A stretch of 64,000 nucleotides of DNA from assembly GCF_003014695.1 (NCBI RefSeq), contig NZ_PYAS01000003.1, forward strand, positions 558,001 through 622,000, in the 5' to 3' direction. Shown one piece after another: positions 46,793-57,287 of the stretch. The DNA is from Dyadobacter jiangsuensis. Its GTDB lineage: Bacteria > Bacteroidota > Bacteroidia > Cytophagales > Spirosomataceae. The notes beneath the pieces are model-generated. The model was not told the DNA's origin. It made no database searches and saw nothing but the letters and a program-made list of their open reading frames with translations. Numbering within the stretch: position 1 is the stretch's first letter; each line of letters starts with the position of its first letter. The position numbers were made by a program, and so were the translations under genes.

Positions 46793-49700
46793 CTATTCCC
46801 GGACCAGCTTCCTTACCTGTGAAAACTTGCCGCTCTCAAAACGTACCAAATTGATCCCCGGCGCGAAATTCTCAAGACTGATGGTATTCTTCCCCTTTTT
46901 TAAATCGTAAGTACGCGTTTCAATACCTTTACCACTGGCATCTACCACGGTCAGTATCCAGCGGCCACTTTCCAGCGCATCTACATCCACCAATACTTTT
47001 CCACTTGATGGATTGGGATAAAATGGGCCGATAAGCGGTTTCGCCGCCTGGTTGTCAATAAAGATGATACGCGAGTACTCAAACGAATCATCCCTGTCGA
47101 CCATGCGAAGCCGGTAGTAATGTGCAGAAACAGGTGCCGGATCTGTGAAGGTGTACCTGCTTAATAACTGGTTCTGAGCGGATCCGCCCGACGGATCATA
47201 GCGCTCTCTTTGCCCCTGCACCTCCCCGATTGTCTGAAAGAGGACCGCATTGGAGGATCGTTGGATTTCAAAACGGTCGAAATTCCTTTCATCGGCCGTT
47301 GCCCATTTCAACACGTTCTGGTTTTCGTTGTTTCTTTGCCCGGAAAACGAGACTAACGAAACCGGGAGCGGATCCCGACATTCCGTAGGAGATTCGCCAC
47401 CATCAATAATAGTCCACGCCCAGCCGTCCATATCATCTACCAGAAAATTACGCGCATTCTTTGCGCTAGGACTGTATTTTCTGGTACCTGCATCCAGGGT
47501 AACAGCAGGAGAAATCGGATTCTTCCCCGCCCATCCTTTTAGGGTTTCACTGTAATAATAACAATCCAGCCCACTGTTTGTCAAAAAAGAAGTGAGTGTC
47601 ACAATAGCAAAAGGGTTCAATGACCAATTTCCCAGAGACTGATTAAAAGTAGCGGCATCCATGAACATTGAATTCATATTGACAACCTTTTGGACGTTCC
47701 AATTACCGATAAGTTGATTGAAGGCGGTAGCACCTTTAAACATTTCCTCCATTGTCGTTACTTCCTGGGTATTCCAACTACCTATGTTGGCCGGGCTATT
47801 CAGTGCCGTACATTCTTTAAACATCGCGCTCAGATCGGTAACTCCGAGTAGATTGGGCACATCGGTAGCGCTGATTTGTAGCTTGGAACAGCCATAGAAG
47901 CCAGCTGCCAAAGAACTCCAGGCAGTTGTTCCCCATTGTTTAATATCGGTCAGCCGGTTTTTATCAGCGCCATTATTGATTGCAATTCCACGGAAATTGT
48001 TTGGCAAGATGCGGAGCTCAATTGTGGCTCCTGCGGGCAAATCGGTAATGCTGGCAGTAGCGCCATTGAAAGTCCCGACACCCGAGGCCAGGGTATACGA
48101 CGAAGCTGTTGTTCTGCCCCCACCCGGCGTCACTTCCGTCCAGACATAGCTAACCGAACCCGATGTAACCACGCCGAAACTAAGCTGAGTAGCTCCCGAA
48201 CCTGTCGTAGAGAGGTTCCACCGGGTGATAAATTGATCCGCCGACACGGGAGCCAGGCATTCGGTTCCCGACGGGGCGTCACCGGTGATCGTCCACCCTT
48301 TACTGGCAATCAGATCGTTCCGTGCTGCGGCTGCACTGGGACTGTACGTTCTGCCATCGGCATCAAGGTTCAGCAAATTAGGAGTGGCAGCATTGGTACC
48401 CCATCCTTTCAGCGTTTCACTGTAGGTATAGCAGCTTAGGCCGCTGTTAGTAAAAATCGCAGTTAATCCCTGGGATGCATTCAGCGTCCAATTTCCCAAT
48501 GATTGATCAAAAGCACTGGCGCCGTTAAACATGGAATTCAAATTGGCTACCAGTTGGACATTCCAATTGCCGATAGGCTGGTTGAAAGCGATGGCATTGC
48601 GAAACATACCAACCATAGCCGTTACCTTTTGGGTATTCCAAGTGCCGATAGGCTGATTGAACGCGCGAGCATCCGCAAACATGGAACTCATAGTCGTCAC
48701 ATTTTGCGTGTTCCAGTTCCCAATAGGTTGATTAAAAGCGAGGGCTCCATTGAACATGGTTAGCATAGACGACACGTTTTGGGTATTCCAATTGCCGATC
48801 GGCTGATTAAAAACATCGGCATTGAGAAACATTTGTCCCATATCCGTCACGTTTTGGGTGTTCCAATTGCCGATCGGCTGATTAAATACCCTGGCCTCAC
48901 GAAACATACCGGACATATCCGTCACGTTTCGCGTATCCCAATTGCCGATAGGTTGGTTGAAAGCGATGGCACTGCGAAACATACCAGCCATAGACGTTAC
49001 CTTTTGGGTGTTCCAACTATTGATGTTCGTCGGACCGTTAAGGACATCGCAGCCGACGAACATAGTGCTCATGTCGGTCACGAGACTCAAATTGGGCACA
49101 TCCGTAGCGCTGATTTGCAGCTTGCCGCAGAAAGCAAAGGCGTTGTTCATAGAAACCCAGACAGTCCTTCCCCATTGACTGACATCTACGAGCCTGTTTC
49201 TGTCTACTCCGTTACTGATTCGGATCCTTTGAAAATTGGTAGGCGAGATACGAAGCTCAATGATGGCACCGGTTGGCAGGCCGGTGATTGTAGCGGTGGA
49301 GCCATTGAAAGTGCCTGATCCTGATGCAGTACCCGGCGATATTTCGGTCCAGGTATAACTGACCGGGCCTGAAGTGGTTACGCCGAAACTAAGCTGGGAA
49401 TCTCCGGTGCCGGCAGTTGAGAGGTCCCACCGGGTAACGAAATGTGTAATCGTCAAGGGGGTTGCACAATCTGTATCCACAGCTATATCGCCCTCTATGG
49501 TCCACCCTTTGAGTGTAATCAGATCATTGCGTGCGCCTCCTGCGCCGGGGTTGTACCTTCTGCCATTGACCTCCAAAGTAAGTCCGCTCGGTGTGGCGGT
49601 GTTGGCGGCCCAACCGATCAGTGTTGCGCTGTAACTATTACAGCTCAGCCCGCTATTCGTAAAAACGGAGGTTAAAGTCACCGACGCGTTCAGCGTCCAA

Positions 49701-52681
49701 TTGCCGAGCGATTGATTGAAACTACCGGCACCTTGAAACATGGAAGTCATATCCGTTACCCTCTGGATATTCCAATTGGCAACGGATTGGTTGAAAGCCC
49801 CTGCGTCTCGAAACATCCCGTTCATAGCCGTCACTTTTTGGGTATTCCAATTGGAAATAGCGCGATTGAAACCTGTGGCACTACGAAACATCTCACTCAT
49901 ATTGACCACGTTGGCAGTATTCCAGCTATCAATGGGTTGGTTGAAAGCAACCGCATTTTGAAACATGCCGTTCACAGCAGTTACTTTCTGGGTATTCCAA
50001 TTGTTAATGGATTGATTAAAAACAATGGCCTCACGAAACAAGAACGCCATATCGACTACGTTGGAGGTATTCCAGGCACCAATCGCCTGATTGAACGCGC
50101 TGGCTTTTCGGAACATACCATTCATATTGGTCACATTTCCGGTATTCCAACCGCCTATATTTTGGTTAAAGCCACCGGCTCCAAAAAACATTTCACCCAT
50201 ATTGGTCACGCTTTGGGTAGCCCAGCCGGCAATAGGTTGATTAAAGGCGCTGGCTCCTTCAAACATTTTATAAAAAGAAGTAACGTTTCCTGTATTCCAG
50301 TTACCAATTGGCTGATTAAATGTACTGGCACCGCGAAACATCCCGGACATGTTCACGACGCTTTGCGTATTCCAACTGTTGATATTAAGGGGACTGTTAA
50401 GGATTGTGCACCCATTAAACATCGACCCCATATCTGTGACAATACTCAAATCGGGTATGTCTGTTGCGCTGATTTTGAGTTTGGCACAGCCATAGAAAGC
50501 CTCGGCCATAGAACTCCAGTGGGTAGCGCCCCATTGGGAAACATCGGTCAGCCGGTTTTTGTCTGCTCCGTTATTGATTATGAACCTTTCGAAGTGGGTA
50601 GGTGCTATGCGTAGCTCAATAGTGGCTCCCGCAGGCAAGCCGGTAATGGTGGCAGTAGAACCATCAAAAGTGCCCGAACCCGTAGCCCCGCCAGGCGATA
50701 TTTCAGTCCAGTTATAGCTCACCGAACCGGATGTGGCCACACCGAAACTAAGCTGGGTTGCTCCGGAACCGGTGGTAGAGAGATTCCAGCGGGTAACAAA
50801 TTGTGTAACCGACAAAGGAGGCGGGCATTCGGTGCCAGAAGGCGCATCGCCGCCAATCGTCCATCCTTTGTCGATCAAATTAGTACGGGCATTTTCCGCG
50901 CTGGTGCTGTAACTTCTGCCATCAGCTTGCAAGGTAAGTCCATCCGGTGTGGCGGCATTGCCACTCCATCCTTTCAGTGTTCCGCTGTAACTATAACAGC
51001 TCAAACCGCTATTTTCAAAAATGGAGGCCAGGCTTACAGCTGCATTTAGCGTCCAGTTTCCTAAAGGTTGATCAAAAGCCGTGGCTCCATTAAACAAATT
51101 ACCCATATCAGTTACGTTCCGGGTATTCCAGTTGCCTATATTTTTATCGAAGGCACTAGCTCCCTCAAACGTTGAACTCATATTAGTCACATTTTGAGTG
51201 TCCCAGTTACCGATATTGATTGGTCCGTTAAGGATAGTACAACCCTTAAACATGGCGCTCATATCGGTAACCAGGCTCAAATCGGGGATATCTGAGGCAC
51301 CAATCTGCAGGTTGGTACAACCTCGGAAAGCATCAGCCATTGAACTCCACGTTGTCGTCCCCCATTGCCTGATGTTAACCAGGCGATCCTTATCTGCACC
51401 GTCATTAATGATTATTCTTTGGAAATTGACTGGTGAAATTTGGAGCTCTATGGTGGCCCCGGCGGGTAGGTCTGTAATCGTGGCGGTAGAACCATTGAAT
51501 GTCCCCGAACCTGTGGCCGTGCCGGGCGACACTTCCGTCCAGATATAGTTCACCTCACCGGAGGTGGCCACGGCAAAACTAAGTTGGGTGGCTCCTGAAC
51601 CAGCCGTAGAAAGGTTCCACCGGGTCTTGAAATAAGACGCGGCGCCCAAACATTCGGTACTCGATTGGGTGTCTCCCCAAAAATACCATCCTTTATTGTT
51701 AATCAGGTTGTTGCGGGCGGCTGCTGCACTGGGGCTGTAGGTTACGCCGTGGGCTATCGCAAACCCTAGGTCACGCCCATTCGGGGTGGCAGGGTTCGCA
51801 CTCCATCCTTTCAGCGTTTCACTGTAGTTGTAGCAACTCAGGGCACTTCCAAAGAAAACTGAAGTCAAACTTACGGACGGGTTTAGCGTCCAGTTTCCCA
51901 GCGCCTGATCAAAGGCGGTCGCATTACCAAACGTGTTAACCAGAGAGGTCACGTTTTGGATATTCCAGTTACCAATGGGTTGATTAAATACACGGGCCTC
52001 GGCAAACATGGACGGCATACTTTTCACGTTTTGGGTGTTCCAATTGCCTATGGGCTGATTAAAAGCATGGGCATTGAGAAACATACCATCCATGTAGATT
52101 ACGTTTTGGGTATTCCAATCGCCTATGGGTTGATTAAATGCGCGGGCACCATTAAACAGTCCGAACATGGACATTACATTCTCCGTATTCCAGGTGCCTA
52201 TATTCGCAGGGCCATTCAGGACCGTGCACTCCCTAAACATTAAACTCATCTCATCAACCCCAGCCAGATTCGGTACATCCGTGGCACTGACCTGCAGCTT
52301 GGAACAGCCATAGAAGGCATTCTGCATCGAGGTCCAACCCGTCGTACCCCATTGCCGGATGTCGATCAGCCGATTCCTGTCCGAGCCGTTACTCATGATA
52401 AACCTTTGAAAATTGGTTGGCGAAATGCGGAGATCAATCGTGGCCCCGGCGGGCAAACCCTTGATAGTAAAGGTAGAGCCATTAAAAACACCGGAACCTG
52501 TGGCGGTACCAGGCGATACTTCTGCCCAGGTATAGTTGACCGAACCAGTTGTTGCCACGCCAAAACTAAGCTGTGTTGCCCCCGAGCCTGCGGTGGAGAG
52601 GTCCCATCGGGTAATAAAATCGCTCTGGGCCAGGGTAAACTGGCTCACCAGGGCCAGCAGCATTATGTAAATTATTCTCAT
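46793..52681 (-). CDS. BspA-like (DUF285) repeat surface protein with T9SS tail
   Basis: A 1962-residue surface protein. After a signal peptide (LTLAQ) come five modules, each opening with a domain F-TRW-LSTAGSGATQLSF and continuing with a series of 25-residue DUF285 repeats (pattern MF..A..FNQPIGNWNTQNVT.M), then SCY.YSETLKGW. Modules start near 52610, 51620, 50790, 49430 and 48220 and differ in repeat number. A linker with VLKWATADERNFDRFEI and a C-terminal type IX sorting domain (FYPNPSSGKVLVDV) follow. BspA-like repeats form a leucine-rich-repeat-like solenoid used for adhesion or surface display. It is 182 bases downstream of the hybrid two-component gene, on the same strand. Confidence 0.92.
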   Translation of the reverse strand: MRIIYIMLLALVSQFTLAQSDFITRWDLSTAGSGATQLSFGVATTGSVNYTWAEVSPGTATGSGVFNGSTFTIKGLPAGATIDLRISPTNFQRFIMSNGSDRNRLIDIRQWGTTGWTSMQNAFYGCSKLQVSATDVPNLAGVDEMSLMFRECTVLNGPANIGTWNTENVMSMFGLFNGARAFNQPIGDWNTQNVIYMDGMFLNAHAFNQPIGNWNTQNVKSMPSMFAEARVFNQPIGNWNIQNVTSLVNTFGNATAFDQALGNWTLNPSVSLTSVFFGSALSCYNYSETLKGWSANPATPNGRDLGFAIAHGVTYSPSAAAARNNLINNKGWYFWGDTQSSTECLGAASYFKTRWNLSTAGSGATQLSFAVATSGEVNYIWTEVSPGTATGSGTFNGSTATITDLPAGATIELQISPVNFQRIIINDGADKDRLVNIRQWGTTTWSSMADAFRGCTNLQIGASDIPDLSLVTDMSAMFKGCTILNGPINIGNWDTQNVTNMSSTFEGASAFDKNIGNWNTRNVTDMGNLFNGATAFDQPLGNWTLNAAVSLASIFENSGLSCYSYSGTLKGWSGNAATPDGLTLQADGRSYSTSAENARTNLIDKGWTIGGDAPSGTECPPPLSVTQFVTRWNLSTTGSGATQLSFGVATSGSVSYNWTEISPGGATGSGTFDGSTATITGLPAGATIELRIAPTHFERFIINNGADKNRLTDVSQWGATHWSSMAEAFYGCAKLKISATDIPDLSIVTDMGSMFNGCTILNSPLNINSWNTQSVVNMSGMFRGASTFNQPIGNWNTGNVTSFYKMFEGASAFNQPIAGWATQSVTNMGEMFFGAGGFNQNIGGWNTGNVTNMNGMFRKASAFNQAIGAWNTSNVVDMAFLFREAIVFNQSINNWNTQKVTAVNGMFQNAVAFNQPIDSWNTANVVNMSEMFRSATGFNRAISNWNTQKVTAMNGMFRDAGAFNQSVANWNIQRVTDMTSMFQGAGSFNQSLGNWTLNASVTLTSVFTNSGLSCNSYSATLIGWAANTATPSGLTLEVNGRRYNPGAGGARNDLITLKGWTIEGDIAVDTDCATPLTITHFVTRWDLSTAGTGDSQLSFGVTTSGPVSYTWTEISPGTASGSGTFNGSTATITGLPTGAIIELRISPTNFQRIRISNGVDRNRLVDVSQWGRTVWVSMNNAFAFCGKLQISATDVPNLSLVTDMSTMFVGCDVLNGPTNINSWNTQKVTSMAGMFRSAIAFNQPIGNWDTRNVTDMSGMFREARVFNQPIGNWNTQNVTDMGQMFLNADVFNQPIGNWNTQNVSSMLTMFNGALAFNQPIGNWNTQNVTTMSSMFADARAFNQPIGTWNTQKVTAMVGMFRNAIAFNQPIGNWNVQLVANLNSMFNGASAFDQSLGNWTLNASQGLTAIFTNSGLSCYTYSETLKGWGTNAATPNLLNLDADGRTYSPSAAAARNDLIASKGWTITGDAPSGTECLAPVSADQFITRWNLSTTGSGATQLSFGVVTSGSVSYVWTEVTPGGGRTTASSYTLASGVGTFNGATASITDLPAGATIELRILPNNFRGIAINNGADKNRLTDIKQWGTTAWSSLAAGFYGCSKLQISATDVPNLLGVTDLSAMFKECTALNSPANIGSWNTQEVTTMEEMFKGATAFNQLIGNWNVQKVVNMNSMFMDAATFNQSLGNWSLNPFAIVTLTSFLTNSGLDCYYYSETLKGWAGKNPISPAVTLDAGTRKYSPSAKNARNFLVDDMDGWAWTIIDGGESPTECRDPLPVSLVSFSGQRNNENQNVLKWATADERNFDRFEIQRSSNAVLFQTIGEVQGQRERYDPSGGSAQNQLLSRYTFTDPAPVSAHYYRLRMVDRDDSFEYSRIIFIDNQAAKPLIGPFYPNPSSGKVLVDVDALESGRWILTVVDASGKGIETRTYDLKKGKNTISLENFAPGINLVRFESGKFSQVRKLVRE
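48490..49030 (-). repeat. Tandem 75-bp repeats within the BspA-like gene
   Basis: About six consecutive 75-bp units encode the 25-residue DUF285 repeat. On the plus strand, variants of TTCCAATTGCCGATCGGCTG recur every 75 bases from about 48564 to 48935. Similar but more diverged arrays lie in the other modules (for example 49770-50330 and 51950-52160). The units differ by point changes but keep exact length, so copy number can change by recombination without breaking the frame. Confidence 0.85.
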
Positions 52682-52863
52682 GTATAGGGTTATTTAGGTA
52701 AAGCGCCTCCGTTTCAACTCAAATTGAGTGAACTTGTCATGTTTACATGCGTTCATCTGCTCCAATCCGGGGCTCTGAGAATTTGGTTTGGCCCTACGCC
52801 CAAAAGTATCGTCAGCGCTTTTGGGGCACTATCATTTTTGATTCAAATGCTATCAATTTTGGA
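52682..52863. other. Spacer between HTCS and BspA-like genes
   Basis: There is no gene. It may hold the promoter of the BspA-like gene; repeats of TTTTGG and an AT-rich part are visible, but no certain motif. Confidence 0.4.
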
Positions 52864-55800
52864 TCAGAAGAGGTTGGAAATGTATTCCGAAGGAGTTACA
52901 TGATAGTGTTCGCGGAAGCATTGTGTAAAATACGAGGGACTTCCGAAGCCAACTTCATAGGATACGGACGCAATATCCATTCCGGATCGTAGCAGCTTAG
53001 AGGCCTTTTCGAGTCTGTATTGCCGGATCAAGTCCGTGGCGGAAGCATCCAGTAATGCTTTCAGCTTGCGGTTAAGTGTACTCTTGCTAATCGAAAGCGC
53101 CTTGCAGAGATCCTCCACCATAAGGTCGGGATCAGCCAGTCTGGCTTCAATTTGCTGATGCAGACGGTCAAGAAACGGATCCGTGATTTTCGAACTATCG
53201 TCCGGTAGATTACTGAATATTTGGGTCTTCAATTGGATACGAACGTACTGCTGCAACCGGAAAAGGTTTAGTATACGCAAGGCCAGCTCATCCATTTGAA
53301 ATGGCTTGGTAACATAATCATCTGCTCCGGCCTGCAATCCCCGCAGACGCGCCTGATGTGCAGCTTTGGAAGTCAGCAGAATAAACCCGATGTGTGCCGT
53401 AAGCGGGTCCGACTTACACAAGTTACAGAGGTCGAAACCATCCCGGCCCGGCATCATCACATCACTGATGACGATATCCGGAAGGGTCGTCCGGATTATT
53501 TCCCAAGCCAAAATGCCATTAGCAGCACCAGTTACCCGATAAGACCCTTCCAGACTTCGCATCATGAATGCACGTAACTCCTCGTTATCCTCTACCACGA
53601 GGAGCTGCGGCAGCACATCGTCTGGTTGCGCAGGGCGTGACGGAGTCGTATCCGGGTCTGTTGACTCATTTTCAGGCCAAAAGGACCTTGACACAGGAAG
53701 CTCGACCAAAAACCGGCTGTATTTTCCGGGTGCGCTATCCAGGCGGATATTCCCTCTCATCAATTCCACAAGTTCCTTTACCAGAGAAAGACCGATCCCC
53801 GTCCCCCCCTGGCGGCGAATAGCTGATCCATCGACCTGATAAAACCTTTCAAATACTTTCTGTTGCTCTTCTTCGGCAATGCCAGGACCATTATCCCATA
53901 CTTCGAGCAAGATATGTTCAGCCGAGGTATGTTTCAACCCAACGGAAATAGCCCCTCTTTCCGAGGTGAATTTCAACGCATTGCCCACCAGATTGAAAAT
54001 AATTTTGCTCCACTTTTCCTGATCAAAGAGATAAAAGCCATCAACGTCTCCCGCCGAAAAGGAAAGTGCTATTTGTTTTTCTAAAGCGACTGTTTCGAAC
54101 GACCCAACGCAGCTGGATACAAACAAGGCCAGTTCCCCCGAAGAGGTATTCACCGGCATCTGTCCGTCGTTAAGCTTTGAGAAATCAAGAAACTCATTGA
54201 TCAAATCGAGTAGCTTGTTGGAGTTTTTCTCAATACCCAGCAGTGTTTGTTGCACCGTCCCAGAAACTGCTCCATCCGACAGTAATTTTTTCAAAGGACT
54301 GATAATCAATGTCAAAGGAGTCCTGAATTCATGCGTCACGTTGCTAAAAAAACGATCTTTCAGTTCGTCTACTTCTTTCAGCCTGAGCGCCTCACGCTTT
54401 TCAAAAGCCAGGTTCTGCCGGGTAATCATCCGCTCTTCTCTGAAAACCAGGTAGCGCCAGACAATGAAAACCAGCATCAATACATAAATGAGATAAGCCC
54501 AGACTGTCGCCCAAAATGGCGGACGAATCACAATTCTGATTTCCTTAAAATCTTTACTCCATATCCCCCTGTTGTCAGTCGCATTAACAAGTAGTTTATA
54601 CGAGCCAGGCGACAAACCCAGATAAGAGGCGACGTTGCTCGTTCCATTTTCTACCCACTGTTTATCGATTCCAACCATCTGGAATCGATATTTTGTTTTG
54701 CCCGGCTGGTTGAAAAGTAGGGCTGCAAATTCAAATCGCAGGTTATTTTTATCGAAAGGAAGATCTATTTCGCGAATCAGGCTTAACGGGGCCTGAACGA
54801 TATTGTCCGGTTGTGACGAGTTATGGAGCTGGTTATTGATCTGCAAACTGGTCAGCTGGATAGGCACAGAGGTTTCCCGATAAGCATGATCGAAGTCGGC
54901 AGGATCAAATATCGTATATCCTTTCACACCACCGAAAGCGAGTCTCCCATCAAAAAAGCGAAACTTATGGGCCCTGTTAAACTCATTCCCCTGCAATCCG
55001 TCCGATTTTTCAAATGAGTAGACTTCTTTTGTCTTCGGGTCAAACCTGAAAATCCCTTTGTTGGTACTGCACCACAATTTTCCTGTTTTGTCCGGCAAAA
55101 TGCAGTATACCGTGTTGTTGGGCAATCCGTCATTAACCGTAAAGATATTTCGCAAGCCTTTCTCGATATCCCAAAGGATCAGCCCAGACCCTCTGGAGCC
55201 TATCCATAGCAGGTTTTCATCGATGGGGTCCGGGCAAATCTCCGTTAACTCTTTCGGCATGTATCCTTGCGAACCAGGCAATTTTCCCATAAAATGTCCA
55301 ACCCTCCGCGCGCCCTTGTATTGAAGCAACCCCGTCGAATAGGTCGATAGCCAGAAATGCCCTTTCACAAAGCAGCCATCAGTCACTTCAATGTTGACCA
55401 TTTCGGATCGGTCCAAAGAAAACGAGTCCGGTATCGAAGCGGGGTTTTTCCACGTATACCACCTGGAATTCAAATGGTCCAGCACGCAAATTTCTCCTTC
55501 CGGTTTCACCACAAGGGCAGTATAAGTCGTTGAATCCTGCTGGTGTTTGAACCGGGTAAATGTCGTACCCTCGAAGCTGAAAATTTTACCATTTCTCTGA
55601 GGGTTCGCTGTGAGATAGAGCCTGTTTTTAGATGCCCATGCCTGACGAAAATGATAATTAACTTTCGGCGTCGCCCACTCACGGGGGATTTCCGACAATG
55701 GAACGCCGGCTTTCTCCAGCACGTCGGCCACAAAACTTCTCCGGTAAGCATGCGTGTAAAAGGGTATCGCGCGCAAATCGATTTTAGTGATCCCGTGCGT

Positions 55801-56859
55801 ATTGATGCTCACCCACAGCACATCCGATCTATCGACAAAAAGGGCGGTAATGTTAAAATCCGGTGCAGTTGTATTTTGCCAAATGAGCTCCAGCTGATCA
55901 TTTTGATTCACCCTGAAAATCCTACCGCGGTGCACCAAATAGACAATCCCCTTCGAATCCTGGCAAAGTAAGTCTTTATGACTATCCACATAAAGCAATG
56001 GCACAGGTGGGATGTTGATGGATTTGGAAGTTTTTTTGGCCAGATCAAGGATTACAATCCGGTCATCTCTGAAAACCAGCAATCGGTTTTCCGGCAGCAA
56101 TGCAACAGAACCCGCATTGAAGTTGCTTCCAAAGGACATTTCAGGCTTGATCCTCTTTATGAAAGTGTTAATCCGGATGAATTCAAAATGTTTTTTGGCC
56201 TTATCACTGACCTGTACGCCATCTTCCGAGATAAGGAAAACTTTACCATCGGCAGCTTGAAAAATAACGCTGACTGTATCCTGCTTCAAGAGGCCATTGG
56301 CGGTATTCGCGAAGAAAGTCTTGCCCGTATCCGTATTTCTCCACCCAATACCTGCTGCACCAGACACCGGGAAAAGCCAGTCTGTGCCGTTATAAACATT
56401 GGCTCTGTTGAGCAGAAACTGAGCTTTGCTATTCGGAATGTTTTGTAAAGTCGACAGGTGACGGATCCGCTTTGACTTGAAAGTTCGTGTGTCAAAACTA
56501 TCATAGCGCAATCCCTCGTAAACCAGGGTCAGTTTAGTGCTATCTGCCTGAGGCAATATTTTCAAAATCACATTCTGTGCAATGGTAGTAGGGTCCGCCG
56601 GCTTGTTTCGAAAGTTTTTAAATACCCGTCCGTCGAACCGGCTAAGACCGTCAAGCGTGGAAACCCAGATAAATCCGTCCTTATCCTGTGCGAAACCGGT
56701 AATGAAACTCTGCGGCAGGCCGTCGTCTACGCTGAATCTTTGCTCGTTAGTGTATCTGGGTTGCTGAGCAAAGCTGACATTTCTTTGGAAAAATACTAAA
56801 AGAAAAAACAGATACAGGACGTAAGCGACTCTTTTTCTGCTTACAATAATTTCATTCAC
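52864..56859 (-). CDS. Hybrid two-component system sensor-regulator (HTCS)
   Basis: A 1331-residue one-protein two-component system, GTG start at 56859. In order: signal or first membrane helix (to about 32); two propellers of Reg_prop repeats in the periplasm (SVDDGLPQSFITGFAQDKDG, TVNDGLPNNTVYCILPD); a Y_Y_Y domain (about 710-780); a membrane helix (WAYLIYVLMLVFIVWRYL); HisKA with FFSNVTHEFRTPL; HATPase_c; a receiver with VISDVMMPGRDG; and a C-terminal AraC HTH (SISKSTLNRKLKALLD, VGFGSPSYFTQCF). Such proteins sense oligosaccharides and activate the adjacent locus, here most simply the BspA-like gene. No SusCD genes follow, so the role in glycan sensing is open. Confidence 0.95.
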   Translation of the reverse strand: MNEIIVSRKRVAYVLYLFFLLVFFQRNVSFAQQPRYTNEQRFSVDDGLPQSFITGFAQDKDGFIWVSTLDGLSRFDGRVFKNFRNKPADPTTIAQNVILKILPQADSTKLTLVYEGLRYDSFDTRTFKSKRIRHLSTLQNIPNSKAQFLLNRANVYNGTDWLFPVSGAAGIGWRNTDTGKTFFANTANGLLKQDTVSVIFQAADGKVFLISEDGVQVSDKAKKHFEFIRINTFIKRIKPEMSFGSNFNAGSVALLPENRLLVFRDDRIVILDLAKKTSKSINIPPVPLLYVDSHKDLLCQDSKGIVYLVHRGRIFRVNQNDQLELIWQNTTAPDFNITALFVDRSDVLWVSINTHGITKIDLRAIPFYTHAYRRSFVADVLEKAGVPLSEIPREWATPKVNYHFRQAWASKNRLYLTANPQRNGKIFSFEGTTFTRFKHQQDSTTYTALVVKPEGEICVLDHLNSRWYTWKNPASIPDSFSLDRSEMVNIEVTDGCFVKGHFWLSTYSTGLLQYKGARRVGHFMGKLPGSQGYMPKELTEICPDPIDENLLWIGSRGSGLILWDIEKGLRNIFTVNDGLPNNTVYCILPDKTGKLWCSTNKGIFRFDPKTKEVYSFEKSDGLQGNEFNRAHKFRFFDGRLAFGGVKGYTIFDPADFDHAYRETSVPIQLTSLQINNQLHNSSQPDNIVQAPLSLIREIDLPFDKNNLRFEFAALLFNQPGKTKYRFQMVGIDKQWVENGTSNVASYLGLSPGSYKLLVNATDNRGIWSKDFKEIRIVIRPPFWATVWAYLIYVLMLVFIVWRYLVFREERMITRQNLAFEKREALRLKEVDELKDRFFSNVTHEFRTPLTLIISPLKKLLSDGAVSGTVQQTLLGIEKNSNKLLDLINEFLDFSKLNDGQMPVNTSSGELALFVSSCVGSFETVALEKQIALSFSAGDVDGFYLFDQEKWSKIIFNLVGNALKFTSERGAISVGLKHTSAEHILLEVWDNGPGIAEEEQQKVFERFYQVDGSAIRRQGGTGIGLSLVKELVELMRGNIRLDSAPGKYSRFLVELPVSRSFWPENESTDPDTTPSRPAQPDDVLPQLLVVEDNEELRAFMMRSLEGSYRVTGAANGILAWEIIRTTLPDIVISDVMMPGRDGFDLCNLCKSDPLTAHIGFILLTSKAAHQARLRGLQAGADDYVTKPFQMDELALRILNLFRLQQYVRIQLKTQIFSNLPDDSSKITDPFLDRLHQQIEARLADPDLMVEDLCKALSISKSTLNRKLKALLDASATDLIRQYRLEKASKLLRSGMDIASVSYEVGFGSPSYFTQCFREHYHVTPSEYISNLF

Positions 56860-57287
56860 AATAGAGGGAAGTTGTTGTAAATACCTAAGCTAACTAAGTT
56901 GATTTCAATAGTCAAGCGTATCGCTTTGAAGGCGCGGAGTTATGGTCCGGATTCAATTGTCCGACAATTGTACATCCGGCCGATTGCGGGTAATATCGAC
57001 CGACATCAACAGAAAAATTTTTCGCAGGCGTAAATATCCAGTAAGTGTCAGATTTGGGTTCGCTCTCTGGGCATTTGAGGCCGGACTTTTTTCGGTACTT
57101 ACAAATCTTCTCTTGGTAAAATATAGGCGAAAATCACTATTGTCCTAAAATACTTTAAGGTAAATAGTCATTAACCGTTTTGGGGACGATAATTGCCGGT
57201 AAATAAGTTATCCTACCACAACCTCAGACCTTGGGCAGATCTTCTTAATTTGATGAGTAAACCGCCGATCATCAAACCGCCGAAACG
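56860..57287. promoter_or_regulatory. Divergent regulatory region with a perfect palindrome
   Basis: This 428-base spacer separates the HTCS gene from the small sensor kinase operon. It contains CAATTGTC-C-GACAATTG at 56954-56970, an 8-bp inverted repeat around one base, bordered by CCGG on both sides, and so probably a dimer binding site. The rest is AT-rich, with no coding potential that I trust. Confidence 0.5.

Noticed and set aside
48490..49030. Regular 75-bp repeats as a possible CRISPR array
   Set aside because: The units are contiguous coding repeats without variable spacers and stay in frame in a long protein.
47250..52250. Many plus-strand open frames with regular internal repeats
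   Set aside because: They are antisense shadows of the BspA-like gene; their periodicity comes from its 75-bp repeats.
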